DNA of 64,000 nt from Faecalispora anaeroviscerum (GCF_947568225.1 NZ_CANOOQ010000001.1:2418001-2482000), one strand, 5' to 3'; shown: positions 16,706 to 25,445, counted from the first letter of the stretch. Notes: generated by a model from the sequence alone, not told the origin. A program made the numbers and translations.

Positions 16706-16741
16706 CAAATCAACAAAAGATTGTTTGTTGATTTGATTATA
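16706..16741 (-). promoter_or_regulatory. -10 box and 12-bp inverted repeat controlling the glycyl-radical operon
   Basis: The minus strand has TATAAT at 16736-16741, and directly downstream a perfect inverted repeat CAAATCAACAAA / TTTGTTGATTTG (16706-16717, 16724-16735, 6-base spacer), ending just before GGAGG. The -35 is poor, suggesting an activator. The repeat overlaps the probable transcription start and could be an operator or a leader hairpin. Confidence 0.7.
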
Positions 16742-16870
16742 GTGGATATGCCGCTTCCAAATTTTCGAAAAGAGTTTGAATATTTGCGTTTTTTAGGGTT
16801 TTGTTAAATTTCACCGGGATGCCGGGGTCGTTTGATCTGGGGCATCCGGCACGCCGCCGACCGAATAAAA

Positions 16871-16907
16871 TACCGGCCGGCCTCATTTTCAGTGAGGCCG
16901 GCCGGTA
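16871..16907 (-). terminator. Terminator of the secreted DUF5107-like gene
   Basis: Perfect 15-bp stem TACCGGCCGGCCTCA / TGAGGCCGGCCGGTA with a 7-base loop, followed on the minus strand by TTTTATT; about 85 bases past the stop at 16993. Confidence 0.8.
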
Positions 16908-16992
16908 TAGAGCTAAGAGAACTTCTGCTTCTCCCCCTTTTTCTCAGATATGGCAGTTCAGCAGATGGGCTGCCCGCATAGCTGTTTCTGAA

Positions 16993-18954
16993 TTATGGAG
17001 TGACAAGCCGAGTTGGGAAGTCATTGGTATTGTAGGCCATATTGACAGATGCACCGGAGGCCTTTGTGATTTTCACCATCAGGCGCTGGCCGGAAAATGT
17101 AGTTGCGCCAACGTTGCTAAAGGTGTATAGAGAAGGATGGTTCCCGGTGCCGGTAAGAGAGATATCTTTGGTCTGTGAGCCGATTAATGTGGCATTTGCG
17201 CCGTTAAGATCCGTTTGATACAGTTCTACCGTTACGTTGGAGGTACCCGCGGGTGCGGAGGTCCAAAGGGTAAAATCCCAGTTTCCGGCGGCATAGGTGC
17301 CGTTTAATTCCGGGCTATACCAATAAGCGGGAGTGGAGGTGATTTCACGGATCGGCTGCCAGCCGGAGATCCCGCTGTTGGCGGTCTGCAGGTTCTGGCC
17401 GCTGGGCGAAGTGCCGCTGACGCTTTGATTGTAAAAATACCAGGTTGCGCTGGGCAGATTGGGGGAGGAACCGCCGCCGGATTTGGTAAAGGGAATGGAG
17501 GCGATGAGCAGCACCTGATTGGAGGAATCCCTCAGTTCAAGCTGATAGGTGTAGCTGCCGGCCTCAATGCTGTCCAGATCGGAGGTCGCGGTCAGGGTCT
17601 GTGCATTGTCTGCCTGGGCGGTAAAGGTGGTATCCAGAAGGGTATAATTGGTGCTGCCGGTCAGCTTCATTGTGGCGCGGATCGTTTTACCCGGCAGGGT
17701 GGTGTTGACCTTTGCGTTGAAGGTGGCCTGTGTGTCCGTCGTGCTCTTGGTCAGGTAGGCCGCGGCATTCTGGTTCGCCTTGGTAACCTGGCTGAGCCCT
17801 ACGGTAGGAGTATAATACTCTGTCCACTCTTTTTCCTCAAGAGGCTGCAGAGTTGCGTCGGCAAAGAATTCGGAGGAGTTTCCGCCCCAAAGTTCAATAT
17901 AAGGACGTGCGGAATTGCCATAGGCGGTTTCTGGGTTAACGGCATAACTCTGGTCGTGCCCCCAGGTCCAGAGCTTCATGCCTGGTGTGGCGTTGGCGTT
18001 GTCGGCGATACGCAGAATCCCCTGCTCGTTATCGTGATTGATTACGCCCCACCAGTTGTCGGAAAGATTATTGGCATAGGCGATGCCCATGTCGTCCCAA
18101 TTTGAGAAATGAGCGAGGTTGTCAAACTTGAAGATGTGATTCGAGGCGTCTACCGCTTCGTCTACGGTAGCCATCCAGGGCCACCAGTCATCTTTGCTCT
18201 TCACCTCGGTCATCGGCGCGACAATCTCCATGGAGGAGGAACCTACGGTATTGCCTGGGGTGGAGCCTGGCGCCAGCGTGTTGCAGGTCCAGTATTCATA
18301 ATTGACAGCCTGATTTTTATTATTCTTCAGGTTGACCTTCATTTCCACAGACGGCTTGTCCGCGTAAACCGTGTAGGTTACCTTGCAGGTGATGCCGGTT
18401 GCGCCGTTATTAAATTTACCGGGTGTGGCTGCAAAATTAACATCGTCGGTCTTTGTCATCTGAATAGAAATTTTTTCGGAATCCTGCGCGACGACCTGAT
18501 AGCTCCAGGGAGTCAGCCAGTATTTTCCGTGCTCGGGCTCAGAAAAGGTTGGCATGATTCCGCCGTAAACCATCAGCCAATTGTAATAAAAATTGTATTC
18601 GTTGATCCCATACGGAGTTCCGACAGGATTTTGGTACAAAAGCTCTTTTCCGGTTGGCTTGTAGATGAGGGAAATCAGCCTTGCGCCGTAATCCGGCAGG
18701 AACGTTGCCTTAATATAGGAATTTTCAATGACCTTGGTGTTCAGAACCTGATTGACAATGCTGGAGGAATTACCGGTATTAAAGGAATTATCAGCGTTTA
18801 ATGTAAAATCAAAATGTCGGAAAGTGGTAGTGGAATCATACAGCGTCAGAGAAGGACTTTCTTCTGCGTTGGCTGTAAAAGCTACGCTTGTAGTGGAAAA
18901 TGCCAGAGTCAGCGCCATTACAAGACCGGAGAGTTTCTTGAACCACGATTTCAT
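16993..18954 (-). CDS. Secreted DUF5107-like carbohydrate-active protein
   Basis: A 653-residue exported protein with a clear signal peptide (MKSWFKKLSGLVMALTLAF, cleavage near ANA-EE, residue 30). Residues about 70-390 resemble the DUF5107 type of galactose-mutarotase-like fold: ENSYIKATFLPDYGARLISL, then YADKPSVEMKVNL and EYWTCNTLAPG. Proteins of this kind bind or process sugar ring ends and occur with glycoside hydrolases. Residues about 395-490 look like an Ig-like sandwich and about 500-653, after a Gly/Ser linker (SGGGSSPN), like a further beta-sandwich, rich in Trp/Tyr and perhaps carbohydrate-binding. No membrane anchor or sorting signal is seen. It is transcribed divergently from the sugar transporter at 19297 from a symmetric promoter region, so the two probably serve the same substrate. 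Confidence 0.85.
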   Translation of the reverse strand: MKSWFKKLSGLVMALTLAFSTTSVAFTANAEESPSLTLYDSTTTFRHFDFTLNADNSFNTGNSSSIVNQVLNTKVIENSYIKATFLPDYGARLISLIYKPTGKELLYQNPVGTPYGINEYNFYYNWLMVYGGIMPTFSEPEHGKYWLTPWSYQVVAQDSEKISIQMTKTDDVNFAATPGKFNNGATGITCKVTYTVYADKPSVEMKVNLKNNKNQAVNYEYWTCNTLAPGSTPGNTVGSSSMEIVAPMTEVKSKDDWWPWMATVDEAVDASNHIFKFDNLAHFSNWDDMGIAYANNLSDNWWGVINHDNEQGILRIADNANATPGMKLWTWGHDQSYAVNPETAYGNSARPYIELWGGNSSEFFADATLQPLEEKEWTEYYTPTVGLSQVTKANQNAAAYLTKSTTDTQATFNAKVNTTLPGKTIRATMKLTGSTNYTLLDTTFTAQADNAQTLTATSDLDSIEAGSYTYQLELRDSSNQVLLIASIPFTKSGGGSSPNLPSATWYFYNQSVSGTSPSGQNLQTANSGISGWQPIREITSTPAYWYSPELNGTYAAGNWDFTLWTSAPAGTSNVTVELYQTDLNGANATLIGSQTKDISLTGTGNHPSLYTFSNVGATTFSGQRLMVKITKASGASVNMAYNTNDFPTRLVTP

Positions 18955-19109
18955 GATTTTTCACGCTTCCTTTCTTTTTCTCAAGCTTCCTTCAATTAGG
19001 CGTTCCTGAGCTTTTGTGAGGCTAGAACATGGGTATCACCTCCTAAATGTGATTTTAAATATAAAAATATTACATAAATGGTAAATTTTGTAATTATCTT
19101 CTTGATTGC

Positions 19110-19210
19110 AGTATAGCTCATTTTTTCTCAATGTAAAGTACGCACATTTTTGTAACTGTCACACTAACAAAAATGTGCGTACTTTACATTCACTCCAAGA
19201 TGATTATAAT
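19110..19210. promoter_or_regulatory. Symmetric divergent promoter built on a perfect 24-bp inverted repeat
   Basis: A perfect inverted repeat (19130-19153 and 19167-19190, 13-base spacer) lies between the secreted protein and the transporter. Each arm supplies a TTTACA -35: leftward -35 at 19132-19137 with TATACT at 19110-19115, rightward -35 at 19183-19188 with TATAAT at 19205-19210, both with 16-base spacers. One regulator could thus control both sides. The remainder of the 18955-19296 gap is AT-rich leader. Confidence 0.8.
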
Positions 19211-19296
19211 AATATTAAAATTAAAAAATGGTTATTTTTGGTAAATATAACAAATAGGAGCGTTGCGGGTGTCTTAGGGGGAAAGGAGGCAGAACC

Positions 19297-20790
19297 TTGG
19301 AGGACAGGTATCGTGTGCGGATGGAAGGAATCAAAAAAAGCTTCGGAGGCGTGAAAGCGCTGAGCGGTGTGGATTTTGCGGTAAAGCCCGGGGAAATTCA
19401 TGCGCTGGTTGGCGAAAACGGGGCCGGAAAATCCACGCTGATGAAGATTTTGTCCGGCGCTTATCAAAAAGACGAAGGAACGATTTCGATCGACGGCGTG
19501 CCGGTGGAGATCGGTTCCCCCCGCAGGGGGAAAGAGCTGGGGGTCGGAATCATCTACCAGGAATTTGAGCTGGCCGGCGATTTAACGGTGGCGGAAAATA
19601 TTTTTCTGGATCGCTTGAGCAGTGGAAAGCTGATCGACTGGAAGCGGCTTTATGAAAAGGCTGACGCTGTGCTAAAAAGCCTAAATTTTGAAATTAACGT
19701 GAAAAGCCGTGTGCAGGATTTGAGTGTTGCGTACCAGCAGGTAGTAGAGATTGCAAAGGTACTCTCGCAGAATGCGAAGATTCTGATTCTGGATGAGCCA
19801 ACCGCCGTGCTTAGCCCGAAGGAAACTGCGGCGCTGTTTGAAACGCTGAATAAGCTGCGCGGCGAAGGGGTCAGCATCATCTACATCTCTCACCGCATGG
19901 AAGAAATTTTTCAGATTGCAGATTCCATTACAATCATGCGCGACGGCGAGGTGACCGGCACGGGCCGGCGCGACGAGCTGGAGATGAACCAGGTGATTGA
20001 GCTGATGATCGGCAGAAAGCTTTCCACCCTGTTCCCACCGCGCAGCGTGAAGATGGGGGAAGAGATTCTGCGGGTGGAGGAGCTCGAGGGCGACGTCTTT
20101 CGTCGCATCAGCTTCCGTGTACACCGCGGCGAGGTGCTGGGCATTTCTGGACTGGTGGGCAGCGGCAGAAGCGAGATCGTGCGCGCGATTTTCGGCGCGG
20201 ACAGGAAAAAATCTGGAAAAGTATATTTAAACGGGCAGGAGGTTACGATCCGTTCTCCAAAGGACGCCGTGAGGCTCGGGATCGGTCTTATCCCCGAAAA
20301 CCGCAAGGAGCAGGGGCTGGTGCTGGATTTTCCCATTAAGCACAACATTACAATGCCAAATATTCGCAGTGTTCGTGGAGCGCTTGGCATTATCCGGCGA
20401 GGACAGGAGAATCGCCTGGCAGAGTCGCTTGTGGAAAAGCTGACAGTGAAAACGGACAGCATCGATGCGGCGGTGCATCAGCTCAGCGGTGGCAACCAAC
20501 AGAAGGTAGTGCTGGCCAAATGGTTCAACACAGATTCTCAGGTGATCATTTTCGACGAGCCGACACGTGGAGTGGACGTTGGGGCGAAAATTGAGATTTA
20601 CAATCTGATCAACGAGTTTGCCAATCGGAATCTGGGCGTGATCATCATTTCGTCCGAGCTTAACGAGATTATCGGGATGTGCGACCGCACAATTGTGATC
20701 GACAACGGTGAAAAAAAGGGAGAACTGGAGAAAGAGGAGCTGTCTGAGCTGAACATTATGAAACTAGCGGTTGGAGGGAATGCGAAATGA
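19297..20790 (+). CDS. Sugar ABC transporter ATP-binding protein (RbsA/MglA type)
   Basis: Energises uptake of a sugar by the carbohydrate-uptake-2 (CUT2) class transporter. The 497 residues hold two ATPase domains. The first has Walker A GENGAGKST and Walker B ILILDEPTAVL; its signature reads LSVAYQQ. The second has the degenerate Walker A GLVGSGRSE typical of RbsA/MglA, signature LSGGNQQKV and Walker B VIIFDEPTRGVD. I use the TTG at 19297 because AAAGGAGG stands 7 bases before it; an in-frame ATG at 19321 would cut into the first strand. It overlaps the permease gene by four bases (ATGA). Substrate could be ribose, another pentose, hexose or autoinducer-like sugar; motifs do not tell. Confidence 0.95.
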   Translation: MEDRYRVRMEGIKKSFGGVKALSGVDFAVKPGEIHALVGENGAGKSTLMKILSGAYQKDEGTISIDGVPVEIGSPRRGKELGVGIIYQEFELAGDLTVAENIFLDRLSSGKLIDWKRLYEKADAVLKSLNFEINVKSRVQDLSVAYQQVVEIAKVLSQNAKILILDEPTAVLSPKETAALFETLNKLRGEGVSIIYISHRMEEIFQIADSITIMRDGEVTGTGRRDELEMNQVIELMIGRKLSTLFPPRSVKMGEEILRVEELEGDVFRRISFRVHRGEVLGISGLVGSGRSEIVRAIFGADRKKSGKVYLNGQEVTIRSPKDAVRLGIGLIPENRKEQGLVLDFPIKHNITMPNIRSVRGALGIIRRGQENRLAESLVEKLTVKTDSIDAAVHQLSGGNQQKVVLAKWFNTDSQVIIFDEPTRGVDVGAKIEIYNLINEFANRNLGVIIISSELNEIIGMCDRTIVIDNGEKKGELEKEELSELNIMKLAVGGNAK

Positions 20791-21779
20791 ACCATTCTGC
20801 AAGCGGTGATTTGAAGCTGCAAAGCGGGCTGAGCGGAAAATCCACAGGGCAGGCCCGTGCGTCTGAGCTTTTTAAGAAGTACATAGCTCTTGTGGTGCTT
20901 TTGCTGCTCATTATTATTTCAAGTACATTGTCGGACGCGTTTTTTACGCAGAAGAACCTTTCTAACCTACTGAGGCAGCTTTCGGGCACCACCATCGTCA
21001 GCATGGGGATGCTGCTGGTGATTCTGACCGGGGGCATTGATCTTTCGGTTGGCTCGGTGGTTGCGCTGAGCGGCGTTCTGTTCGCTTATTTTGCTGCCTT
21101 TACCAGTCTGCCGGTCGCGTTGTTGCTGACTTTTCTGTTCGCGGCACTGTGCGGTATGATTTCCGGCTATTTTTCGGCGTTTCAGAACATGGCGCCGTTT
21201 GTTGTCACGCTGGCGGTGATGTCGGCCGCGCGCGGTGTGGCTTATATTGTTTCGCGGGGAACGCCAATCCCGATTCAGAGCAGGTCGGTTTCAATTTTTG
21301 GGCAGGGCTCTTTATACTCTATCCCGTTCCCGGTGATCACGGCGCTGCTGGTATTTCTGGTGATTGCGTTTCTGCTGAAATACACCAGCTTCGGCCGGTT
21401 TGTGCAGGCGATCGGCAGCAATGAAACAGCGGTGCGCCTCTCTGGCATCCGGGTGAACTACTACAAGTGGATGGTCTACACCATTTCTGGTTTTCTGTGC
21501 GCGTTTGCCGGTATTATCAGCGACGGGCGCACCGGGGTTGGCTCACCCACCATCGGTAGCGGAATGGAGATGGACGCGATCGCAGCTTGCGTCATTGGCG
21601 GCGCCAGCCTTTCGGGCGGGCGCGGCACGGCGATTAATACGCTGGTGGGCGTTCTGATCCTTGGGCTGATCGGAAATATTATGAACCTGATGAATGTAGC
21701 GGGTTACCCGCAGCAGGTTATCAAAGGAATCATCATTATTGTCGCGGTGCTGCTGCAGGGCAGCCGCAAAAAAAATTAG
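20787..21779 (+). CDS. Sugar ABC transporter permease (RbsC type)
   Basis: The membrane channel of the CUT2 sugar transporter, 330 residues with about eight to ten hydrophobic helices. The family hallmark GGIDLSVGSVVALSGV lies near residue 85, with NMAPFVVTLAVMSAARG and the EAA-like C-terminal region ASLSGGRGTAINTLVGV later. The N-terminal 30 residues are polar and cytoplasmic. It starts within the last codons of the ATPase gene (ATGA), so translation is coupled. The following gene for the binding protein is 167 bases away, across a hairpin. Confidence 0.95.
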   Translation: MNHSASGDLKLQSGLSGKSTGQARASELFKKYIALVVLLLLIIISSTLSDAFFTQKNLSNLLRQLSGTTIVSMGMLLVILTGGIDLSVGSVVALSGVLFAYFAAFTSLPVALLLTFLFAALCGMISGYFSAFQNMAPFVVTLAVMSAARGVAYIVSRGTPIPIQSRSVSIFGQGSLYSIPFPVITALLVFLVIAFLLKYTSFGRFVQAIGSNETAVRLSGIRVNYYKWMVYTISGFLCAFAGIISDGRTGVGSPTIGSGMEMDAIAACVIGGASLSGGRGTAINTLVGVLILGLIGNIMNLMNVAGYPQQVIKGIIIIVAVLLQGSRKKN

Positions 21780-21850
21780 CATCCGGTTACGGCAGGGGTT
21801 CGGCGAGTAGTGCCGCCGTTCAAATACCTGGACTCCCCTGCAATGGGAAG

Positions 21851-21881
21851 AAAACGCCCCACGCACTACCAAGGCGTTTTT
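21851..21881 (+). terminator. Hairpin with T-run between permease and binding-protein genes
   Basis: Arms AAAACGCC and GGCGTTTT with a 14-base loop, then one more T and CCC. It may attenuate or end transcription after the permease, or stabilise the mRNA end; the surrounding 21780-21946 spacer has no gene. Confidence 0.5.
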
Positions 21882-21946
21882 CCCGGAGCGGGGATTCTGC
21901 AAGAGACAAATTAGGTGTGAATCATTTGACAGGGAGGATTGTAGTA

Positions 21947-22990
21947 ATGAAAAACAGGAAAAAGGCGGCAGGCGTGCTGTTGGCGGCCTGCATGATGGGA
22001 ACATCCTTATTCGGCTGCGCGGGCGCGGTTTCTACGGGAGAAAAGCCGGCGGCAACTCCGGCAAGCGGAACGTCTTCGTCGGCGGAAACGAAAAAGGACG
22101 TGAAAGAGCTGAAAATTGGCCTTTCGATGCAAACGTTGGGCGGCGCATATTTTGCAACGCAGGAAAGCTCCTTTAAGGAGGCCTGCGCCAAACAGGGAAT
22201 CACCTGCTTTACGGCAAATGCCAACGGGGATATGACGAAGCAGCAGGCAGACATTGAAGACCTGATTGCAAAGGGCTGCGACGTGATTGTCATCAATCCT
22301 AAAGACCCCAAGGGCGCGATTCCCGCAACGCAGGAATGCACTAAGGCCGGCATTGCAGTATTCATTATGGATAATACAATTGACCCCACTGCGGATTACA
22401 TTTCGATGATTCAGTCGAATAACTACGAGCTGGGCAACAAGGTTGGTATCGACCTAGCCGAGCAGTTCGGCGACAAGGAAATTAAAATCGGTTTGCTCAG
22501 CGGCAATCAGGGCAACGCGCTGGGCGTAGACAGAAGAATGGGTGTTATGAAGGGCGTTATTGAAACGCAGCTTGGCAAATCCAACAAGACTAACGTGCAG
22601 GTTCTGACGCAGGGCTGGGGCAGCTGGAACCAGGAGGGCGGCCTTTCCGCAGCGGAGGATATGCTGATGGCAGCTCCTTCCATTAACTGCATCGTCGCTG
22701 AAAACGACGACATGGCACTGGGTGCTCTGAAAGCCGTTCAGGCGGCAAAGAGAAGCGACATCGTTATTGTTGGTGTGGATGGCCAGAAGGAAATGTACCG
22801 CCTGATCAAAGAGGGCAGCCAGGTGCTGGCTACCGGCAGAAACGACCCGAAGGAATGCGCAACGCTTACACTGGAAACCGTGCTGAAATGGTACGGTGGC
22901 GAAAATGTTTCCCGAACCATTTATCTGGACCCGGTCAGCGTCAGCAAGAAAAACGTGGAGAAATACTACGACCCGAAGGCTTCCTTCTGA
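21947..22990 (+). CDS. Sugar ABC transporter substrate-binding lipoprotein (RbsB type)
   Basis: Extracytoplasmic sugar receptor of the transporter. The start at 21947 (MKNRKKAAGVLLAACMM) has GGGAGG upstream and gives a lipoprotein signal with lipobox LFGC (Cys about residue 24), followed by a Ser/Thr/Pro-rich tether. The mature protein has the periplasmic-binding-protein type I fold: LKIGLSMQTLGGAYF, DLIAKGCDVIVINPKD, IMDNTIDPTADYISMIQSNN and EDMLMAAPSINCIVAENDDMALG (excerpted as VAENDDMALGALKA). In most operons of this class the receptor gene is placed first or last; here it is last and separated by a hairpin. The ligand is not evident. Confidence 0.94.
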   Translation: MKNRKKAAGVLLAACMMGTSLFGCAGAVSTGEKPAATPASGTSSSAETKKDVKELKIGLSMQTLGGAYFATQESSFKEACAKQGITCFTANANGDMTKQQADIEDLIAKGCDVIVINPKDPKGAIPATQECTKAGIAVFIMDNTIDPTADYISMIQSNNYELGNKVGIDLAEQFGDKEIKIGLLSGNQGNALGVDRRMGVMKGVIETQLGKSNKTNVQVLTQGWGSWNQEGGLSAAEDMLMAAPSINCIVAENDDMALGALKAVQAAKRSDIVIVGVDGQKEMYRLIKEGSQVLATGRNDPKECATLTLETVLKWYGGENVSRTIYLDPVSVSKKNVEKYYDPKASF

Positions 22991-23023
22991 TTAAAATTCA
23001 ACAGACAGGTGAGGTGCCTTACA

Positions 23024-24463
23024 TTGAAAATGTTTATTAATGGGGAACGTGTTGACGCAGGGAATGCGGCCACCGCCGACGTTCTGAATTCTGCAACGCA
23101 GGAATTCCTTGACACGATTCCGGTGGCGACCGCGGAGGATGTTCAGCGTGCGGTCGACGCGGCGCAGGTTGGCAAACGGGTTTGGGCGTCGACTCCCGTT
23201 CACGAGCGCTCGCGCATTTTGACAAAATGCGCGGATGCAATCGACGCCCGCAGAGAAGAGCTCGCCGTAAGTCTTTCTACCGAAATGGGAAAAATCATCC
23301 GCGAGGCGCGCGGAGAAATCCGCGTATGCGCGCAGATCTTCCGCGGCTTTGCGGAGGCTGCAAACCACCATTACGGGAAAACCATGACAGATTATCAGAT
23401 TGGTACGGAAAACGATATGATTTTCACCCAGCGGGAACCGCTCGGTGTGGTTGCTTGCATCTCTCCGTTTAATTACCCGGTAGAGCTTTGCTCACAGAAA
23501 GCAGCTGCGGCTTTGGCGGCGGGGAACGCGGTCATCATTAAGCCCGCCACCGATAATCCATTGACCATTATGAAGATTGTGGAGCTTTGCCTTGACTGCG
23601 GTGTGCCCGGCAACGTGCTGCAGCTGGTGACAGGCGGCGGGGCCGTGGTGGGAGACCTGCTGGTGGGCAGCGACGGAATCAACGCGATTAGCTTGACCGG
23701 CAGCACCGCAGTTGGAAAGGGCATTGCAAAAGCCGGAGCGGAAACACTCAAGCGCATTTTTTTGGAGTTGGGCGGCAATGACCCCTTTATTGTGTTCGAG
23801 GATGCGGATATGGAGCTGGCTGTGGCCGATGCGGTGCAGGGGCGTGTGCAGAACGCGGGGCAAACCTGCTGTGCACCAAAACGTTTTCTGGTGCAGAACT
23901 CCGTCAAGGAGGAATTTATCCGCCGGGTGATCGAAAGGCTGGAGCATCTCAGGCTGGGCAGCCCGCTCGACGAAGCGACGGAGTTCGGTTCGCTGATCAG
24001 CCCCAGGGCCGCGCAGGAGGTTCAAAGGCAGGTAGATTACACCGTGGAACAGGGGGCGAGTCTCCTGTACGGCGGCAGCGTTTACAACGAGTCGTACTTT
24101 GAGCCGACCGTTCTCGATCAGGTGACGCCCGAGATGGATGTCGCCTGCGACATGGAAATTTTCGGGCCTGTCCTCCCGATCATCGGGTTCGATACGGAGG
24201 AGGAAGCGATTCAAATCGCGAACCATACCATTTACGGATTGCAGGCCGGCGTAATGAGCCGCGACATGAAAAAGGTAATGCGGGTTGCATCACAGCTGGA
24301 GTGCGGCGGAGTCGTCATTAACGGCTCGGGCAATTACCGCCATACCGACCAGCCCTTCGGCGGGTGGAAAATGAGCGGAGTCGGCCGGGAAGGAATCAGT
24401 GTCACGCTGGATGAAATGACGCAGGAAAAATCCTATATTCTGAAAAATATTTTACACGCGTAA
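23024..24463 (+). CDS. NAD(P)-dependent aldehyde dehydrogenase
   Basis: Oxidises an aldehyde to the carboxylic acid, about 480 residues as usual for the family. Visible motifs: FNYPVELCSQKAAAALAAGN (cofactor-binding strand and Asn), ELGGNDPFIVFEDAD with the general-base Glu, catalytic Cys in NAGQTCCAPKRF, and EIFGPVLPI. The closest types by eye are succinate-semialdehyde, lactaldehyde and non-phosphorylating glyceraldehyde-3-phosphate dehydrogenases. I choose TTG at 23024 (GAGGTG 7 bases upstream); a GTG at 23009 is possible. It follows the sugar-receptor gene by 33 bases and so probably oxidises a sugar-derived aldehyde, for example one made by the radical enzyme to the left (inference). Confidence 0.92.
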   Translation: MKMFINGERVDAGNAATADVLNSATQEFLDTIPVATAEDVQRAVDAAQVGKRVWASTPVHERSRILTKCADAIDARREELAVSLSTEMGKIIREARGEIRVCAQIFRGFAEAANHHYGKTMTDYQIGTENDMIFTQREPLGVVACISPFNYPVELCSQKAAAALAAGNAVIIKPATDNPLTIMKIVELCLDCGVPGNVLQLVTGGGAVVGDLLVGSDGINAISLTGSTAVGKGIAKAGAETLKRIFLELGGNDPFIVFEDADMELAVADAVQGRVQNAGQTCCAPKRFLVQNSVKEEFIRRVIERLEHLRLGSPLDEATEFGSLISPRAAQEVQRQVDYTVEQGASLLYGGSVYNESYFEPTVLDQVTPEMDVACDMEIFGPVLPIIGFDTEEEAIQIANHTIYGLQAGVMSRDMKKVMRVASQLECGGVVINGSGNYRHTDQPFGGWKMSGVGREGISVTLDEMTQEKSYILKNILHA

Positions 24464-24492
24464 CCCTCCTGAGTGATAGCATAGATTGTACC

Positions 24493-24541
24493 AATGCCAA
24501 ATAAGGCTCATTACAAACGGTGATGGGTCTTATTTGGCATT
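24493..24541 (+). terminator. 13-bp inverted repeat after the aldehyde dehydrogenase
   Basis: Perfect arms AATGCCAAATAAG / CTTATTTGGCATT, with further G-T-containing pairing inside, so the stem can be about 19 bp. It can end the transporter operon, although the following T-run is weak. It also lies in the leader of the HxlR gene and could be an operator. Confidence 0.55.
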
Positions 24542-24668
24542 CCTGTTTGAAAATATTCAATTGATCTCCCTTATTTTTATTTACTTTTTCAAAATACTGC
24601 CTTATACTGGTTACAAAGAGCATGAAAAAGGATGCAGAAAAGATCTTCAGAAAAGGGAGGCCATTGTT

Positions 24669-25091
24669 TTGGTACTGACGCTAAGGCAGAGTCTTCAGAA
24701 ACGGCTTTTGAACGGAGAGTACAACTGCGAAAAAGAACTTACGCTCTCTTTGATGAGCGGCAAATGGAAAATTGTGATTTTGTGGCACCTTGGGCACGAA
24801 GGCCCGCTTCGGTACGGGGAGCTGTTCCGGCTGTTTAAGAACATCAGCAACCGGATTCTGACCAAACAGCTGCGTGAGCTGGAGCAGGATGGGATCATTT
24901 ACCGGAATGTATTTGATGAAGTTCCGCCCAAAGTGGAGTACCACCTAACAGAGCTTGGCAGAACTTTGGTGCCGATTGTAGACGAAATGTTTGAGTGGGG
25001 AAAGACGAATATGCGGTATTATGCGGAGCTTGCGAAAAAAAACATCCAGAGCGATCCTAATTGTGAGGAAAAAGAGGAAGAGGAGAATTGA
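24669..25091 (+). CDS. HxlR family transcriptional regulator
   Basis: A 140-residue winged-helix regulator of the HxlR class: N-terminal NCEKELTLSLMSGKWKIVIL (the conserved Cys-containing start and Gly-Lys-Trp), then RYGELFRLFKNISNRILTKQLRELEQDG (helix-turn-helix, abbreviated to ISNRILTKQLRELEQ) and wing VEYHLTELGRTLVPI. HxlR proteins often sense aldehydes, redox state or quinones through the N-terminal Cys. The start is a TTG at 24669 with GGGAGG 8 bases upstream. The C-terminal tail is acidic (EEKEEEE). It follows the aldehyde dehydrogenase by about 200 bases and may control it, which is inference from proximity. Confidence 0.92.
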   Translation: MVLTLRQSLQKRLLNGEYNCEKELTLSLMSGKWKIVILWHLGHEGPLRYGELFRLFKNISNRILTKQLRELEQDGIIYRNVFDEVPPKVEYHLTELGRTLVPIVDEMFEWGKTNMRYYAELAKKNIQSDPNCEEKEEEEN

Positions 25092-25161
25092 CAGACGGGC
25101 CTGCAATTCTGGGTCTAAATCTTGCAATGAAATGGCTGCTGCACATAAAACAATGATACAA

Positions 25162-25197
25162 AAAAGGCGTCGGAAAGAATTCTTTCCGGCGCCTTTT
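25162..25197 (+). terminator. Terminator of the HxlR gene
   Basis: Long hairpin AAAAGGCGTCGGAAAGA / TCTTTCCGGCGCCTTTT (one G-T pair) with flanking A and T runs, 70 bases after the stop. The rest of 25198-25445 is AT-rich and shows no gene. Confidence 0.85.
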
Positions 25198-25445
25198 GAC
25201 TTTTGATTAATTGTAGAAGCGGAAACTGAATCCAAACGTAAATTCGGCCTGACCATGAAATGAATCAGAACCTGATGTTAATGAAGGGTCAAAAGGAGCG
25301 TACCCGTTCTCCCGGCCATTGACGTGGTGGCTTGTTTTCTTTAGTATAGAATCAAACTGGATCTATTGTTTTGACTTGCACGTTGACTTGTATTTTATTA
25401 TTAATGACATTTTCAAATTTTATAAAATTTAAGTGATACTGAAAG

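Noticed and set aside
17425..18801. Two plus-strand frames under the secreted DUF5107-like gene
   Set aside because: The minus-strand gene has a signal peptide, ribosome site and terminator; the plus frames have none.
19130..19190. Perfect inverted repeat as a small transposable element
   Set aside because: No target-site duplication at its ends and promoter elements occupy both arms, so an operator is more likely.
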